A stretch of 50,839 nucleotides of DNA from a virus, in the IMG/VR virus record IMGVR_UViG_3300018063_000018, positions 1 through 50,839 of that record; one strand, 5' to 3'. Under the pieces are notes generated by a model. It had not been told where the DNA came from and made no database searches. It was given only the letters and a program-made list of their open reading frames with translations. The translations under genes were made by a program, and so were the position numbers. Below, in pieces: positions 24,075 to 33,239 of this stretch (positions are counted from its first letter, which is position 1; each line of letters starts with the position of its first letter).

Positions 24075-26368
24075 TGCCCCTAACGGAACCTGGTTTAGGC
24101 CTATTAGGTCCTATAAATGCTCAAACTATGACGCCTGAAATGATTGCAATTTTAGAGAGTATTGGGATGCACCAAATTGGTGCTGGTCCTCGTGGCAGAG
24201 AAGATAAATTTACTCAGCCTGTAGGTCCTGAAGCGTTTCAAGCTATACATTGGACTCAAGGGGCAGCAGATGTGCTAAATGCTATAGCTGGGTCTCGCGC
24301 TATTCAAACTGCCGAAAGGTCTAGGCTTGGCATGAGAATGGGAGACTTAACTCCTCCACAGCGTAGATTACCACCTTCGAGAACTACTGTAACACCAACT
24401 CCTGATATAACAAACCCTAATTCTGCGCTAAGGCGTGGCGCGGTACAAGAAACGTCTGATAGGCCAATGGTGCATTTAGCTAGGGGTGAAGGAGAAGATT
24501 TAGGGCCGCAGGTAAAAATAGGTAAGACACGTAGAATTCCACCAGACAGGCAATTGATACCTGATACTATGGAGGATACTTTAGACCACCAATTGAGGAA
24601 CACACTGCTTAATGCGACTAGAGAAGTTAATGCCCCAGATTCATTAAACGAAGCTGCTAATGCATTACGTATTCCTGGACGTATTCTTTCTACACGTGAT
24701 ATTAATATACCAGGGGATTTAACAATACATGGTGATAGATTACGTACAGATGAACAAAATATTGAAACTTCTAATGTCTTGCCTGACTCAGGGGGGATGC
24801 GAGGATTTATACCCCCTGAAATGAGGGTTGGTGCTATTAATGAATTACAACCACCTGACATACAATCACCACCTACAGGGCATACAGGAGGCGATCAATT
24901 ACATACTGAAACGGGAACAACATTAGCACAAGGTACACCAGAATTACAATATGGTAGGGGGGAGGATAGGGATTTAGTCGATAGGTTTGCACGATCATTA
25001 CGTGAACCACCACCTATTGTTGAACAACCACCTAATGCACAAGCACCGCCACCTGCCCTAGAACAACTACTATCTACTATTCAACCACCTAATGCACAAG
25101 CACCGCTGCCCACTACTGATAGAACGGTGCATGGACTACCTGTGTATAGGAGAGGTCATTTTGATGCATTAGCTGATATTCCTCCCCCTATGCCTCATAT
25201 GTTTGGGCTATCTCCCGAGCAACAAATGATGCTTTCTAACTATAGAGAGCAAGATAGGCAGTTAGTTGTACAGTCTTTGACATATCAATGGACTCCGCAA
25301 TATACTGAAGTTCCCGGAGGGAGACAGTGGATAATTCCGCATACGGGGGAGCGGGGATATATACCTGTTCCTGTAGATAGTAGAGTACGTACTGCAACGG
25401 GGACAGAAGTAACGTCTAGAACTTTATTTGATCGTAATGGTAGGAGGCATACCTATATACTAGAGCCGGGTGACCCACCACCTAACGTAGTAACCGCGGA
25501 TAGGCAACCACCTAATACACAACAACCTCCCCCATCTACTGATTTACAGCCCCCTAATACGCAACAGCCCCCAGCCACTATTCAGCCACCACCTGGAATC
25601 CAATTACAGCAACCTCCCTCTGGAGAAACATTTCAAGATCGTGGTATGTTTCTCAGGGATAGGCAAATAGATGTTGAACAAGCTGGATTAAAAAAAGGCG
25701 CGGTTACTGGAAGTGATATTGCTTGGCAGTCGGTAACTCAAGCAGTTGTTAGAGGCGACGCAGCTAGGCATACACTTGCTATCATTAGTACATTACAAGA
25801 TGCCTTAAATCAACCCGGCGCTGATCGGATTATGTCTGGTCAATATGCACAACAATGGATGGAATTTCAGAGGACCGTAAACGGTGTATTTCAAGCCGCT
25901 GGAATGGGAACTCCATTTGACCAAAGTCAAGTAACTGTTGCCGAAGCCATAGAGAAATTAAATACATTTTTAGGCGGAGCCGCCGCTAGAGAACTAACAA
26001 ACAGGCCTACACAATTTGATTTTCAAACATTTTTAAGAGTTAATGCTGGGTTACAAACATCGCCTGAAGGTAGAAGATTAATAGCGCAAATACAAAGACA
26101 ATTTGCTGAACGTGACATAGAAATAAGCAATATGGCTTCTCAATTTGCCGAAAGACGTTCTAGAACAGGGAGTCCAGAAGGTTTTAATGCGCAAATGCAA
26201 GCTATTCATGATAGGCGCATGCAGACTTTGGTGCAAACAATAGTAGCTGGCGGTGGGCAATTGCCAGTTGGCACAGTATATAACGGCTATAGGTACAGAG
26301 GCGGACCTATTAGAGAATCTGGGAGTTGGGTTGAAGTTCCTGAATTAAGACGGGCAACACCAAGATAA
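24074..26368 (+). CDS. Large Pro-rich protein with helical C-terminus, putative ejection protein
   Basis: The 764-aa product has an N-terminal region (PEMIAILESIGMHQIGAGPR), a Pro/Gln-rich middle with several PPNAQAPPP and PPNTQQPP units (residues about 310-520), and a C-terminal helical domain (SDIAWQSVTQAVVRGDAARH, RLIAQIQRQFAERDIEISNM). Large low-complexity proteins in this location of podoviruses are usually ejected into the host envelope. No lytic transglycosylase motif is visible. Confidence 0.6.
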   Translation: MPLTEPGLGLLGPINAQTMTPEMIAILESIGMHQIGAGPRGREDKFTQPVGPEAFQAIHWTQGAADVLNAIAGSRAIQTAERSRLGMRMGDLTPPQRRLPPSRTTVTPTPDITNPNSALRRGAVQETSDRPMVHLARGEGEDLGPQVKIGKTRRIPPDRQLIPDTMEDTLDHQLRNTLLNATREVNAPDSLNEAANALRIPGRILSTRDINIPGDLTIHGDRLRTDEQNIETSNVLPDSGGMRGFIPPEMRVGAINELQPPDIQSPPTGHTGGDQLHTETGTTLAQGTPELQYGRGEDRDLVDRFARSLREPPPIVEQPPNAQAPPPALEQLLSTIQPPNAQAPLPTTDRTVHGLPVYRRGHFDALADIPPPMPHMFGLSPEQQMMLSNYREQDRQLVVQSLTYQWTPQYTEVPGGRQWIIPHTGERGYIPVPVDSRVRTATGTEVTSRTLFDRNGRRHTYILEPGDPPPNVVTADRQPPNTQQPPPSTDLQPPNTQQPPATIQPPPGIQLQQPPSGETFQDRGMFLRDRQIDVEQAGLKKGAVTGSDIAWQSVTQAVVRGDAARHTLAIISTLQDALNQPGADRIMSGQYAQQWMEFQRTVNGVFQAAGMGTPFDQSQVTVAEAIEKLNTFLGGAAARELTNRPTQFDFQTFLRVNAGLQTSPEGRRLIAQIQRQFAERDIEISNMASQFAERRSRTGSPEGFNAQMQAIHDRRMQTLVQTIVAGGGQLPVGTVYNGYRYRGGPIRESGSWVEVPELRRATPR

Positions 26369-27405
26369 TGGCTGGCGAACCTTGGAATGATTTACCAATA
26401 CTAGAAAGGCAACGTGGGTCACAAGGGGCGCCGTGGGACGAGCTAACTGCGCCTGATCATTCAACTAGAGTTAGGTCACCTAGGGCAGTAACGGCGCAGG
26501 AGTATAGAGAAAGATATAGATATCCTCAAAGAGTGGCCGCGCAAGCTAGAAGCCATGCACGCGGTATACCAATACTAGGTAATTTTATTGATAGAACACA
26601 AGCTACTAGAGATTATGAATCTGCGCACCCATATCGAAGCGGCACTGGCCAATTTCTTGCTGGAGGATTAGCATTTGGGCCTGCGTCGTTCGCTACACAT
26701 AGAGCAGCCGCAGGGGCGGGGAATGTAATTCGCAGCTTATGGGGCGGTGATAGTATGCGGCGATCCCCTGGGCTAATAGGGGATATGACTTCTCAAGGTT
26801 TATTAGGTGCAGGTGCTGGCTTGGCTGATAGACAAACTTCAGAGGTACCAATTAGAGATGCACAAGAATTAGCCACTGTAGCAGGAATACATGGAGGGAC
26901 TGGAGCTTTTGGACCTTTGGCTGGCAGAGTGATTGGCCCCTCTGGCGTAGGCAGATTAGATTCTGTAAGGGATCAACATGGAAGAATGGTATTAAGACCT
27001 ACTCCCGAGAATATGAGAATGATGCAAAGATTAAGTGATAGATTGGGCCCCGAAGAATATGGAACTGCAAGAACTTTACCAGAATTAGAAAGAATGATCC
27101 ATGGAGAACGTGGGAGAATGTTGGCTGAAGGCACTGAAGGCAGTATAGCAAGATTTGTGGTTCCTGCCGCTGCGGCGGGTATTGGGCATAGAATGTCAGG
27201 CGATATGAGTGGTGCGCTATTTGGATATGCTGGCGCGGAAGCTGGCAGACAATTATTAAGTAGGGGGGCTAATACTGGTCCTGGGCGTTGGTGGCTTGGT
27301 CGTCAAATGACTCCCGAGAATGCAGCCGTTATGAGGGCAATGTTATTACAATCCCCCAGCTTATTAGAGACAATAGATAATCCGACTACATTAACTGGTA
27401 GATAA
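26368..27405 (+). CDS. Putative internal virion / ejection protein
   Basis: The 345-aa product carries an Arg-rich start (QEYRERYRYPQRVAAQARSH) followed by RGIPILGNFIDRTQA, a segment common in phage internal proteins. Gly/Ala-rich, weakly hydrophobic stretches (FLAGGLAFGPASF, GLLGAGAGLA, FVVPAAAAGIGH) follow and could enter membranes. It overlaps its upstream neighbour by one base (ATG at the stop) and probably works with it in DNA delivery. The precise role is unknown. Confidence 0.6.
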   Translation: MAGEPWNDLPILERQRGSQGAPWDELTAPDHSTRVRSPRAVTAQEYRERYRYPQRVAAQARSHARGIPILGNFIDRTQATRDYESAHPYRSGTGQFLAGGLAFGPASFATHRAAAGAGNVIRSLWGGDSMRRSPGLIGDMTSQGLLGAGAGLADRQTSEVPIRDAQELATVAGIHGGTGAFGPLAGRVIGPSGVGRLDSVRDQHGRMVLRPTPENMRMMQRLSDRLGPEEYGTARTLPELERMIHGERGRMLAEGTEGSIARFVVPAAAAGIGHRMSGDMSGALFGYAGAEAGRQLLSRGANTGPGRWWLGRQMTPENAAVMRAMLLQSPSLLETIDNPTTLTGR

Positions 27406-27411
27406 AACAAT

Positions 27412-28677
27412 ATGCCACGCAATATAGCAGGTGTCTACACATTACCGGAGGCAGCGTTTGTATCTGGCACTACGATACTGTCTGCAATTGTTAATAGTGA
27501 TTTAAGCGATATAGCTACTGCGCTTACTCAAAGCTTAGCCACTACTGGCGTGTCAACTATGACGGGCCCCATTAAAGCAGCTAGTGGCTCAGTTACAGCG
27601 CCTAGTTATACATTTGGTAGCGCAACAGGCACAGGTCTTTATTTATCAGCGGCAGATACGTTTAGTTGGACAGCGGCGGGTGTATTACAAGCTACATTTG
27701 CCGCTGCTGGTGTCACTTGGGTGCCGCCTCAGACATTTAGTGGGACTGCTATATTTAGCGCCGCTGTAACATTTAGCTCTACTGTAACATTTAGCGGTGC
27801 TTTGTCATTAACTAGCACGTTATCTGTAGTTACTGGAACAGAACCAGCTGTTACTATTAGAAATTCTGATAATGATGCTTCTGAGCATGAATTGACTAGA
27901 TACGCTTTAGGTAGTGGCGCAGGAGCTACGGCTTCTAGACGCCTACTTGGCGCAGGGGCTAACGATGTAACAGAAATAAGAGACTATATAGGTACTACAG
28001 AGGTATTAAGGCAATCGGCCTTATTGGTCAACCCAAAGAAAAATATTAGTGTAGACGCAGGTATTACAGTTATTGCTACTGCTGGGTACGCTGATTTAAC
28101 TGAAATAGCAGCGCCAGCAGCGCCAGCAGCAAATGTGGGGAGAATTTACGTAAAGGATAATGGGGCTGGATTGACTGGTTTTTATTTTAAAGATTCAACA
28201 AATATTGAAACTCCGGTTACCCCCGTCGGCTCTATAGTAAATAGAGCATATGGGGAGTCTACGAGTACTGGGGCGCTTAGTGGAACTATACCAGATGATG
28301 GCACGATACCACAAAATACTGAGGGGGACCAAATTGTCACAGCCGCTATAACACTCATTAAGTCTACTAACAGAGTTAGGGCCAGGTTTGTTGGAACTGT
28401 ATTAACTTCTGATACTAGCGATTTACAAACAACTATTGGAGCGTTATTTAGTAGTATAAGCGCAGATGCCATTAATGTAGTTAGACTACGAAGTTATGAT
28501 GCTGGTAATAACGCTAGGGCAGCTGCTTTAGTCATGGAAGTTGAACATCTTCCTGGCTCAGTGGGGCCACTTACTTATCAAGTAAGGATTGGTATGGGGG
28601 GCAGTTCTTATACTATAAACCCTAGTTTTAGTGGGACAGCGCGAGTAACACTAATATTAGAAGAAATTTGGATGTAG
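27412..28677 (+). CDS. Tail fibre or spike protein
   Basis: The 421-aa product begins with a typical fibre anchor (GVYTLPEAAFVSGTTILSAI, NSDLSDIATALTQSLATTG) and a Ser/Thr/Ala-rich beta region (FSGTAIFSAAVTFSSTVTFS). The C-terminal domain (TSTGALSGTIPDDGTIPQNT onward) looks like a beta receptor-binding fold. The anchor resembles those of podovirus fibres that bind the adaptor/hub. No depolymerase catalytic residues are evident. Confidence 0.75.
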   Translation: MPRNIAGVYTLPEAAFVSGTTILSAIVNSDLSDIATALTQSLATTGVSTMTGPIKAASGSVTAPSYTFGSATGTGLYLSAADTFSWTAAGVLQATFAAAGVTWVPPQTFSGTAIFSAAVTFSSTVTFSGALSLTSTLSVVTGTEPAVTIRNSDNDASEHELTRYALGSGAGATASRRLLGAGANDVTEIRDYIGTTEVLRQSALLVNPKKNISVDAGITVIATAGYADLTEIAAPAAPAANVGRIYVKDNGAGLTGFYFKDSTNIETPVTPVGSIVNRAYGESTSTGALSGTIPDDGTIPQNTEGDQIVTAAITLIKSTNRVRARFVGTVLTSDTSDLQTTIGALFSSISADAINVVRLRSYDAGNNARAAALVMEVEHLPGSVGPLTYQVRIGMGGSSYTINPSFSGTARVTLILEEIWM

Positions 28678-28688
28678 GGTAACCAACA

Positions 28689-29846
28689 ATGCCATTTACA
28701 GGTAGCACATTTGCCAACGTAAGCGGCGCTTCTAGCGCCGCTGCTGGGCAAATTGTCCAATCAGCAGTGTGGAATAATATTCATGTAGATTATTCCTCTT
28801 CTTTTACACAAGTATTATCACAATTAATAGCTGCAATTTCTTATAGAAATATTTGTTGGATGAATGGGGGGTTCGAAGTTTGGCAACGCGGTGCTGGATC
28901 AAGCTCTAGTATATCTGTAGGAGCCACCGCTACTGCATACACTGCTGATAGGTGGTATTTAACTACAGGGGCCAACCAAGCAAGCGTAGTATCGGCTCAA
29001 ACAGGTTTATCAAATAATTCTCAACTATGCGCCAGAGTACAAAGAACCGCTGCGCAAACGGGCACAGGAGTTATGACGTTTGGCTATCCGTTGGACACTG
29101 ACGAAGTAATACGTATGCGAGGCAATAAAATAACTTTAAGCTTTTTAGTGTCCACAGGCGCTAATTGGTCTCCAACAAACGGAACTTTAGTTGCTGCTTT
29201 ATATGTTGGAACTGGCGCCGTAGCTAAAAGAGGAGCGGGGTTTACAGGTGAAACAACTGTTTTAACTGTGTCTACTAACGTAGCTGCTGGCAGTGGTGCT
29301 ACTGCTATAAGCGGAACAAGCTCGGCAGTAGTGCCCACTACTTCTACACAAGCTGAAATACAATTTACTTGGACTCCTGTAGGCACAGCTGGCGCAGCTG
29401 ATTATTTCAATGTAGACAATTTACAGATAGAAAATAATTTAACAACTACTACTTGGACCCCTATGAATTTTGATAGGGTGCCAATTGAAAAATCTTTAAG
29501 TGGCTGTAAGGTACACTACCAAAAGACCTTTATATATAGTGTTGCTCCAGCAGCGGGAGGAGGTATAGAAAATGCCCTTGCTGTAATGGGGCCTAGGGAC
29601 ACCTCTACTATAGGACTATGGTGGCAATTTCCTGTTGAAATGCGATCTGACCCATCATTTGCTAAATTTAATGCTATTACAGCTACGGGGTCAAACTGGT
29701 ATAATTTCCAGACTAGCCTTACTGTTAGCGCCATGGTGCAAGCAACCATGGGGAATACAAAGAGCGCCTTTGTATTTAGCACTACGGCTAGTTGTAGCGC
29801 CGATACAGAATACCTATTGCATATGGCTGCGGATGCAGGAATCTAA
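28689..29846 (+). CDS. Tail fibre protein with carbohydrate-binding-like jelly roll
   Basis: The 385-aa product has a short anchor (VWNNIHVDYSSSFTQVLSQL) and then NGGFEVWQRGAGSSSSISVG with AYTADRWYLTTGANQA, a signature of phage fibre domains with a carbohydrate-binding jelly-roll fold. The strand AADYFNVDNLQIENNLTTTT is typical of that fold's end. The extreme C-terminus is another beta domain. Such proteins recognise surface sugars of the host. It is the second of the fibre genes and could partner with the one before. Confidence 0.75.
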   Translation: MPFTGSTFANVSGASSAAAGQIVQSAVWNNIHVDYSSSFTQVLSQLIAAISYRNICWMNGGFEVWQRGAGSSSSISVGATATAYTADRWYLTTGANQASVVSAQTGLSNNSQLCARVQRTAAQTGTGVMTFGYPLDTDEVIRMRGNKITLSFLVSTGANWSPTNGTLVAALYVGTGAVAKRGAGFTGETTVLTVSTNVAAGSGATAISGTSSAVVPTTSTQAEIQFTWTPVGTAGAADYFNVDNLQIENNLTTTTWTPMNFDRVPIEKSLSGCKVHYQKTFIYSVAPAAGGGIENALAVMGPRDTSTIGLWWQFPVEMRSDPSFAKFNAITATGSNWYNFQTSLTVSAMVQATMGNTKSAFVFSTTASCSADTEYLLHMAADAGI

Positions 29847-29848
29847 AT

Positions 29849-30214
29849 ATGACACAAGTAATGGCGTTGCCAGTCGATAAAATGGAAGTGGTTAAGAGTA
29901 AATTATCGAATCTTAATAATTTAATGGCGTTAACAAAAATGATAGAAGGTGCTGCTAATAGCGACGGTACTTGGAAAAAAGGATGGGAGCCCACTGTACA
30001 GTCATTCATAAGAAAAGAAGATATTGGTGACTACGTTGTAGTCCATAACCTGAATAAATTAAATTACGCCGTTAGTGTGAGTTTAGTTACTCCGCAACCT
30101 GGAACTTTAATGATAACTGACCAAACAGATGTAAGTTTTAGACTTAAACTTACAAGAGATAAAGCACCATTTGATGCTGATTTTAGATTTGCCATTAGTA
30201 TTATAGGTGATTAG
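29849..30214 (+). CDS. Tail fibre accessory protein (121 aa)
   Basis: The product has a helical start (MALPVDKMEVVKSKLSNLNN) and a beta-rich rest (IGDYVVVHNLNKLNYAVSVS, SFRLKLTRDKAPFDADFRFA). The last segment resembles small C-terminal fibre domains. Its stop overlaps the next GTG start (TAGTG), so it is co-translated with the Gly-rich fibre gene. Specific role unknown. Confidence 0.6.
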   Translation: MTQVMALPVDKMEVVKSKLSNLNNLMALTKMIEGAANSDGTWKKGWEPTVQSFIRKEDIGDYVVVHNLNKLNYAVSVSLVTPQPGTLMITDQTDVSFRLKLTRDKAPFDADFRFAISIIGD

Positions 30215-31242
30215 TGGCAGAAGGTACAGATCCACTATTTACTAATGTCCGTACTGGTGAGTCTATTCAAGTACCAACGGCTGGCATTGTTGATGGGGCC
30301 GTAACTACGGTTAAAATAGCTGATAACGCTGTAACCACGGTTAAAATAGCTGATAGCGCCGTGACTACGGTTAAAATAGCTGATGACCAAGTCACTAATA
30401 CTAAGCTAGCTAATATGGTAGCTTGGTCGTTTAAAATACGAAATACGGGGACTAGTGGTGATCCATCGGATGCAGCGTTAGCTGATTTTACTACAGGAAG
30501 CCCAGTTTCGGCTGATTTTTTAACAGGATTTCTTTCAACAGGAGAAATTAGAAAATTCGCCGTTAGTGCTGTAGCTGCTGGGTTGACTATAAATATACAA
30601 GTATTTACTACGCCTGGGGCTAATACCTACACACCTACATCAGGTATGGATTACTGTATTGTTTTTGATACTGGCGGCGGTGGCGGTGGCGGTGGCGCTG
30701 ATTCTGATGGAGTTACAGGTGTGACTGCCGGTGGCGGCGGTGGTGCCGGTGGAACTTGTTTGGAGTTTTTTTCAGCTGCTACAATTGGTGCTAACCAAAC
30801 CGTAACAATAGGCGCCGCTGGCGCAGCGGGGGTAGCGGCCGGTGGAACAGGTGGAACAGGTGGAAGTACTACATTCGGTGCATTGCATACAGCAACGGGT
30901 GGCGTTGGTGGTGTAGGATCAGGAAGTGGTTCGGCAGCTATTAGAGGATTTAAAGGTAGCTTAGGTGGTGTACCAACTGGAGGTACATTAAATATAACCG
31001 GCGGCGGTGGAACTAATGGTAGCGTCGCACCTGCTGCGTATGCTAGTGGCGGTTTAGGCGGCGGTACAATATGGGGAACTGGCGGGCTTGGTGGAAACAC
31101 TGCTACTGGTGGCTCAAATGCAGGGTCGAATGGGCTTGCATATGGGTCAGGTGGCGGCGGTGGTGCAAATGATCTTACTATCGCCGGCATTGCTGGCGGT
31201 GCAGGCATGTCAGGTGTTTGTGTGGTAATAGAATTTATCTAA
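30214..31242 (+). CDS. Gly-rich tail fibre/adhesin
   Basis: The 342-aa product starts at GTG within the previous stop. Residues 30-59 carry three copies of AVTTVKIADx (30-bp DNA repeats), a common trimeric fibre shaft unit. The second half has runs of Gly (residues about 150-330, with GGGGGGG and AGGGGGAGG) and a beta sequence of the type seen in phage fibre tips with polyglycine helices. It ends in a hydrophobic strand (GVCVVIEFI). It probably forms the receptor-binding tip. Confidence 0.75.
   Translation: MAEGTDPLFTNVRTGESIQVPTAGIVDGAVTTVKIADNAVTTVKIADSAVTTVKIADDQVTNTKLANMVAWSFKIRNTGTSGDPSDAALADFTTGSPVSADFLTGFLSTGEIRKFAVSAVAAGLTINIQVFTTPGANTYTPTSGMDYCIVFDTGGGGGGGGADSDGVTGVTAGGGGGAGGTCLEFFSAATIGANQTVTIGAAGAAGVAAGGTGGTGGSTTFGALHTATGGVGGVGSGSGSAAIRGFKGSLGGVPTGGTLNITGGGGTNGSVAPAAYASGGLGGGTIWGTGGLGGNTATGGSNAGSNGLAYGSGGGGGANDLTIAGIAGGAGMSGVCVVIEFI
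30301..30390 (+). repeat. Three 30-bp fibre-shaft repeats (VTTVKIADxA)
   Basis: Three tandem 30-bp units differing by a few bases, encoding the shaft repeat of the Gly-rich fibre. Confidence 0.9.
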
Positions 31243-31250
31243 GGTGAACC

Positions 31251-32177
31251 ATGGCAAATTATTCGTTTGAATTGCTAAAATCTGAATACGCTGAACTTTG
31301 GCACAATATGGAAATTAAGCCAGAGAGGCTAACTATTATTACTCAAACAGCTGATAGAATCATAGCCAATAAAGATAAATATGAATCACTTCAAACACAA
31401 ACGGGTGTGCCCTGGTACTTTATTGGATTGTTACATTTAAGGGAGAGCAATCTTAACTTTAATACACACCTGCACAACGGCGACCCCCTGAGCGCCAGGA
31501 CCGTACATGTGCCCGCCGGGAAGCCTCTGGGCGGAACTGCTCCGTTTAGTTTTGAATATAGCGCAATCGATGCACTGAAGCAAAAAGGCTATGATAAAGT
31601 AACTGATTGGGGGATTGAACGTATAGCCTATGCACAAGAGAAATTTAATGGGTTTGGTTACAGGGGTAAAGGTGTTAATTCACCGTATCTTTGGGCAGGA
31701 ACTAATAATTACACTAAGGGTAAATATATCCGTGACCACGTATTTAATGCAAATGTAGTTGATACTCAGCTTGGGGTGATGCCTGTACTTAAAATTATAT
31801 TAGAAAAAACTGGTGGAAGTACCGTTGTTGTACCAACTGAAGATAAAACTATTTCACCTGTAGCTGAGGTAACTACACCAACTAATAAAGAAATGCGACA
31901 GGTATCGAGGAAATTTTCTATTGTTGAATGGTTCAAATGGGTATTTGGTTTAGGCGGCGCAACTACAGGTGCAGTAAAAACCTTAGATGCGTCAAATATA
32001 GTTGCCACTAAAACCTATGTAGATGCTATTAAATCATTTTCTAGCGACTATGGTGTGTTTATAGTAATATTTATTTGTTTTGCTGCATTCGTAGCTTCTA
32101 TGATTATAATGAGATACTCTAAAGACGATATTAAAGAAGGTAGGTACACACCTAGTAAAGAAAAGGAGCAAATATAA
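31251..32177 (+). CDS. Endolysin-like lysozyme with C-terminal membrane anchor
   Basis: The 308-aa product contains VPWYFIGLLHLRESNLNFNT followed by HLHNGDPLSARTVHVPAGKP, a block conserved in phage lysozyme-like muramidases; the glutamate in RESNLNF is the likely acid catalyst. The block FNGFGYRGKGVNSPYLWAGT also fits substrate-binding loops of that fold. Residues about 268-290 form a single hydrophobic helix (VFIVIFICFAAFVASMIIM), so the enzyme may be membrane-tethered. It heads the lysis module. A patch from about 31471 to 31543 has very GC-rich codons unlike the rest. Confidence 0.8.
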   Translation: MANYSFELLKSEYAELWHNMEIKPERLTIITQTADRIIANKDKYESLQTQTGVPWYFIGLLHLRESNLNFNTHLHNGDPLSARTVHVPAGKPLGGTAPFSFEYSAIDALKQKGYDKVTDWGIERIAYAQEKFNGFGYRGKGVNSPYLWAGTNNYTKGKYIRDHVFNANVVDTQLGVMPVLKIILEKTGGSTVVVPTEDKTISPVAEVTTPTNKEMRQVSRKFSIVEWFKWVFGLGGATTGAVKTLDASNIVATKTYVDAIKSFSSDYGVFIVIFICFAAFVASMIIMRYSKDDIKEGRYTPSKEKEQI

Positions 32178-32551
32178 TGTTTGGTGTTGCTCCTAGTTTA
32201 ATTATATTTGTACTCGGTATTGGCGCTACTCTTGGTGTATTAGGATATACTTATCACCAAGGCAAACAATCATGTATTTCTTTCTATGAAGCACAATCTT
32301 TAGCTAATAAAATTAAAAACCAAATGGATGAAATCGCTAACTACAAAACTCAGCAAGAATATAGCGATAAGCTCGTAGGCGAGGCACTTGAAAAACAGTT
32401 ATTTTTGGAGAAACGCAATGAAAAACTACAGCTATCTATTGATCAAATTATTTTTACTAAAAATGTTTGCGTTAACGATAGTTTCCTGCTCGACCTTACC
32501 AAGTTACGTGAATCCAGCGGCAAAAAAAATAATACCAAATCTACCAAGTAA
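32177..32551 (+). CDS. Putative inner-membrane spanin (Rz-like)
   Basis: The 124-aa product has one N-terminal transmembrane segment (PSLIIFVLGIGATLGVLGYT) followed by a long charged helical periplasmic part (NKIKNQMDEIANYKTQQEYS, EALEKQLFLEKRNEKLQLSI). It overlaps the lipoprotein gene at 32418-32711 in another frame, the usual embedded Rz/Rz1 arrangement. The pair fuses inner and outer membranes at lysis. Confidence 0.8.
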   Translation: MFGVAPSLIIFVLGIGATLGVLGYTYHQGKQSCISFYEAQSLANKIKNQMDEIANYKTQQEYSDKLVGEALEKQLFLEKRNEKLQLSIDQIIFTKNVCVNDSFLLDLTKLRESSGKKNNTKSTK

Positions 32552-32711
32552 TGTATATTACAAGACTACGGCCATACCCAAAGGCCCACTAAACGAGAAA
32601 CAAACAGCCGATTTTATAAGGAATTATGAATTAAATGAGCAGCATAATAAAAGAGCTGTGGACACAGCTAAGAAGGCCTACAAAAAAGCTCAAGACGTAT
32701 ATGGAAGGTAG
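32418..32711 (+). CDS. Putative outer-membrane lipoprotein spanin (Rz1-like)
   Basis: I start at ATG 32418 (MKNYSYLLIKLFLLKMFALT), preceded by GGAG. The signal ends in IVSC, a lipobox whose Cys would be lipidated. The mature part is short and Pro/Lys-rich (NPAAKKIIPNLPSN), with a charged helical end. It begins inside the inner-membrane spanin frame and extends 160 bases beyond it. The lipobox and overlap together make the spanin call strong. Confidence 0.75.
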   Translation: MKNYSYLLIKLFLLKMFALTIVSCSTLPSYVNPAAKKIIPNLPSNVYYKTTAIPKGPLNEKQTADFIRNYELNEQHNKRAVDTAKKAYKKAQDVYGR

Positions 32712-32761
32712 TTATTAAAATAGTACTTGACATAAACATAGATACACGCTAAGGTACTGTT

Positions 32762-33016
32762 ATGAAATTCCAAGAAAAAATACTGGCTATAGATGCCCCA
32801 CATTTCTATGCTGGTTTAACTGTCGTCAATGGTCAAGTTACATATTCAGCGCCTATACTTAGTTACATGAAAGGTTGGAGAGAAAATACAGTGCATGCGT
32901 ACTGTAAAAGAAAAAAGTGGCGCTATGAGAAGGTAGAATCTTATGCGCATCAGGAAACCAAAGACAGAGATAAACCTAAAGGAGTTGAGAGAGGAAATAA
33001 TAAAATTAAAAGGTGA
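32762..33016 (+). CDS. Hypothetical protein (84 aa)
   Basis: The product has APHFYAGLTVVNGQVTYSAP, ILSYMKGWRENTVHAYCKRK and a basic tail. It begins after AAGGTACTGTT, with TTGACA at 32727 upstream. Similar small phage proteins of unknown function exist near lysis genes, but I cannot assign a role. It overlaps the following gene by 74 bases in another frame. Confidence 0.6.
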   Translation: MKFQEKILAIDAPHFYAGLTVVNGQVTYSAPILSYMKGWRENTVHAYCKRKKWRYEKVESYAHQETKDRDKPKGVERGNNKIKR

Positions 33017-33182
33017 AGGATCAAAGATAATCAACCACTACAATAAGCTTGAAGAATATTACGGTGATTGGGAGGATAGGCTCTATAAAATAGAGAAGAA
33101 AATACAAGAAGCTGAATTAACGCTAGGGTTAGATAAGCAAGAGATAGAGCAGTATGATGCTTTAGAAGATGCATTAAATTAA
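32943..33182 (+). CDS. Coiled-coil hypothetical protein (79 aa)
   Basis: The ATG follows AGAAGG by a good distance although it lies in the previous gene. The product is almost all helix and charged (INLKELREEIIKLKGEGSKI, LYKIEKKIQEAELTLGLDKQ). No family is recognised. The good ribosome-binding site supports translation of both overlapping frames. Confidence 0.6.
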   Translation: MRIRKPKTEINLKELREEIIKLKGEGSKIINHYNKLEEYYGDWEDRLYKIEKKIQEAELTLGLDKQEIEQYDALEDALN

Positions 33183-33239
33183 TGGGGAGCCCCGATGATT
33201 CTCACAATAGAAAAATTGTAAAAACAATAAGGAAATCTA

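Noticed and set aside
24304-24861. 185-aa minus-strand frame
   Set aside because: Shadow of the 764-aa late gene with no start signals.
30651-31208. 185-aa Pro-rich minus-strand frame opposite the Gly-rich fibre
   Set aside because: It is the complement of poly-Gly codons in a clear fibre gene, with no ribosome-binding site.
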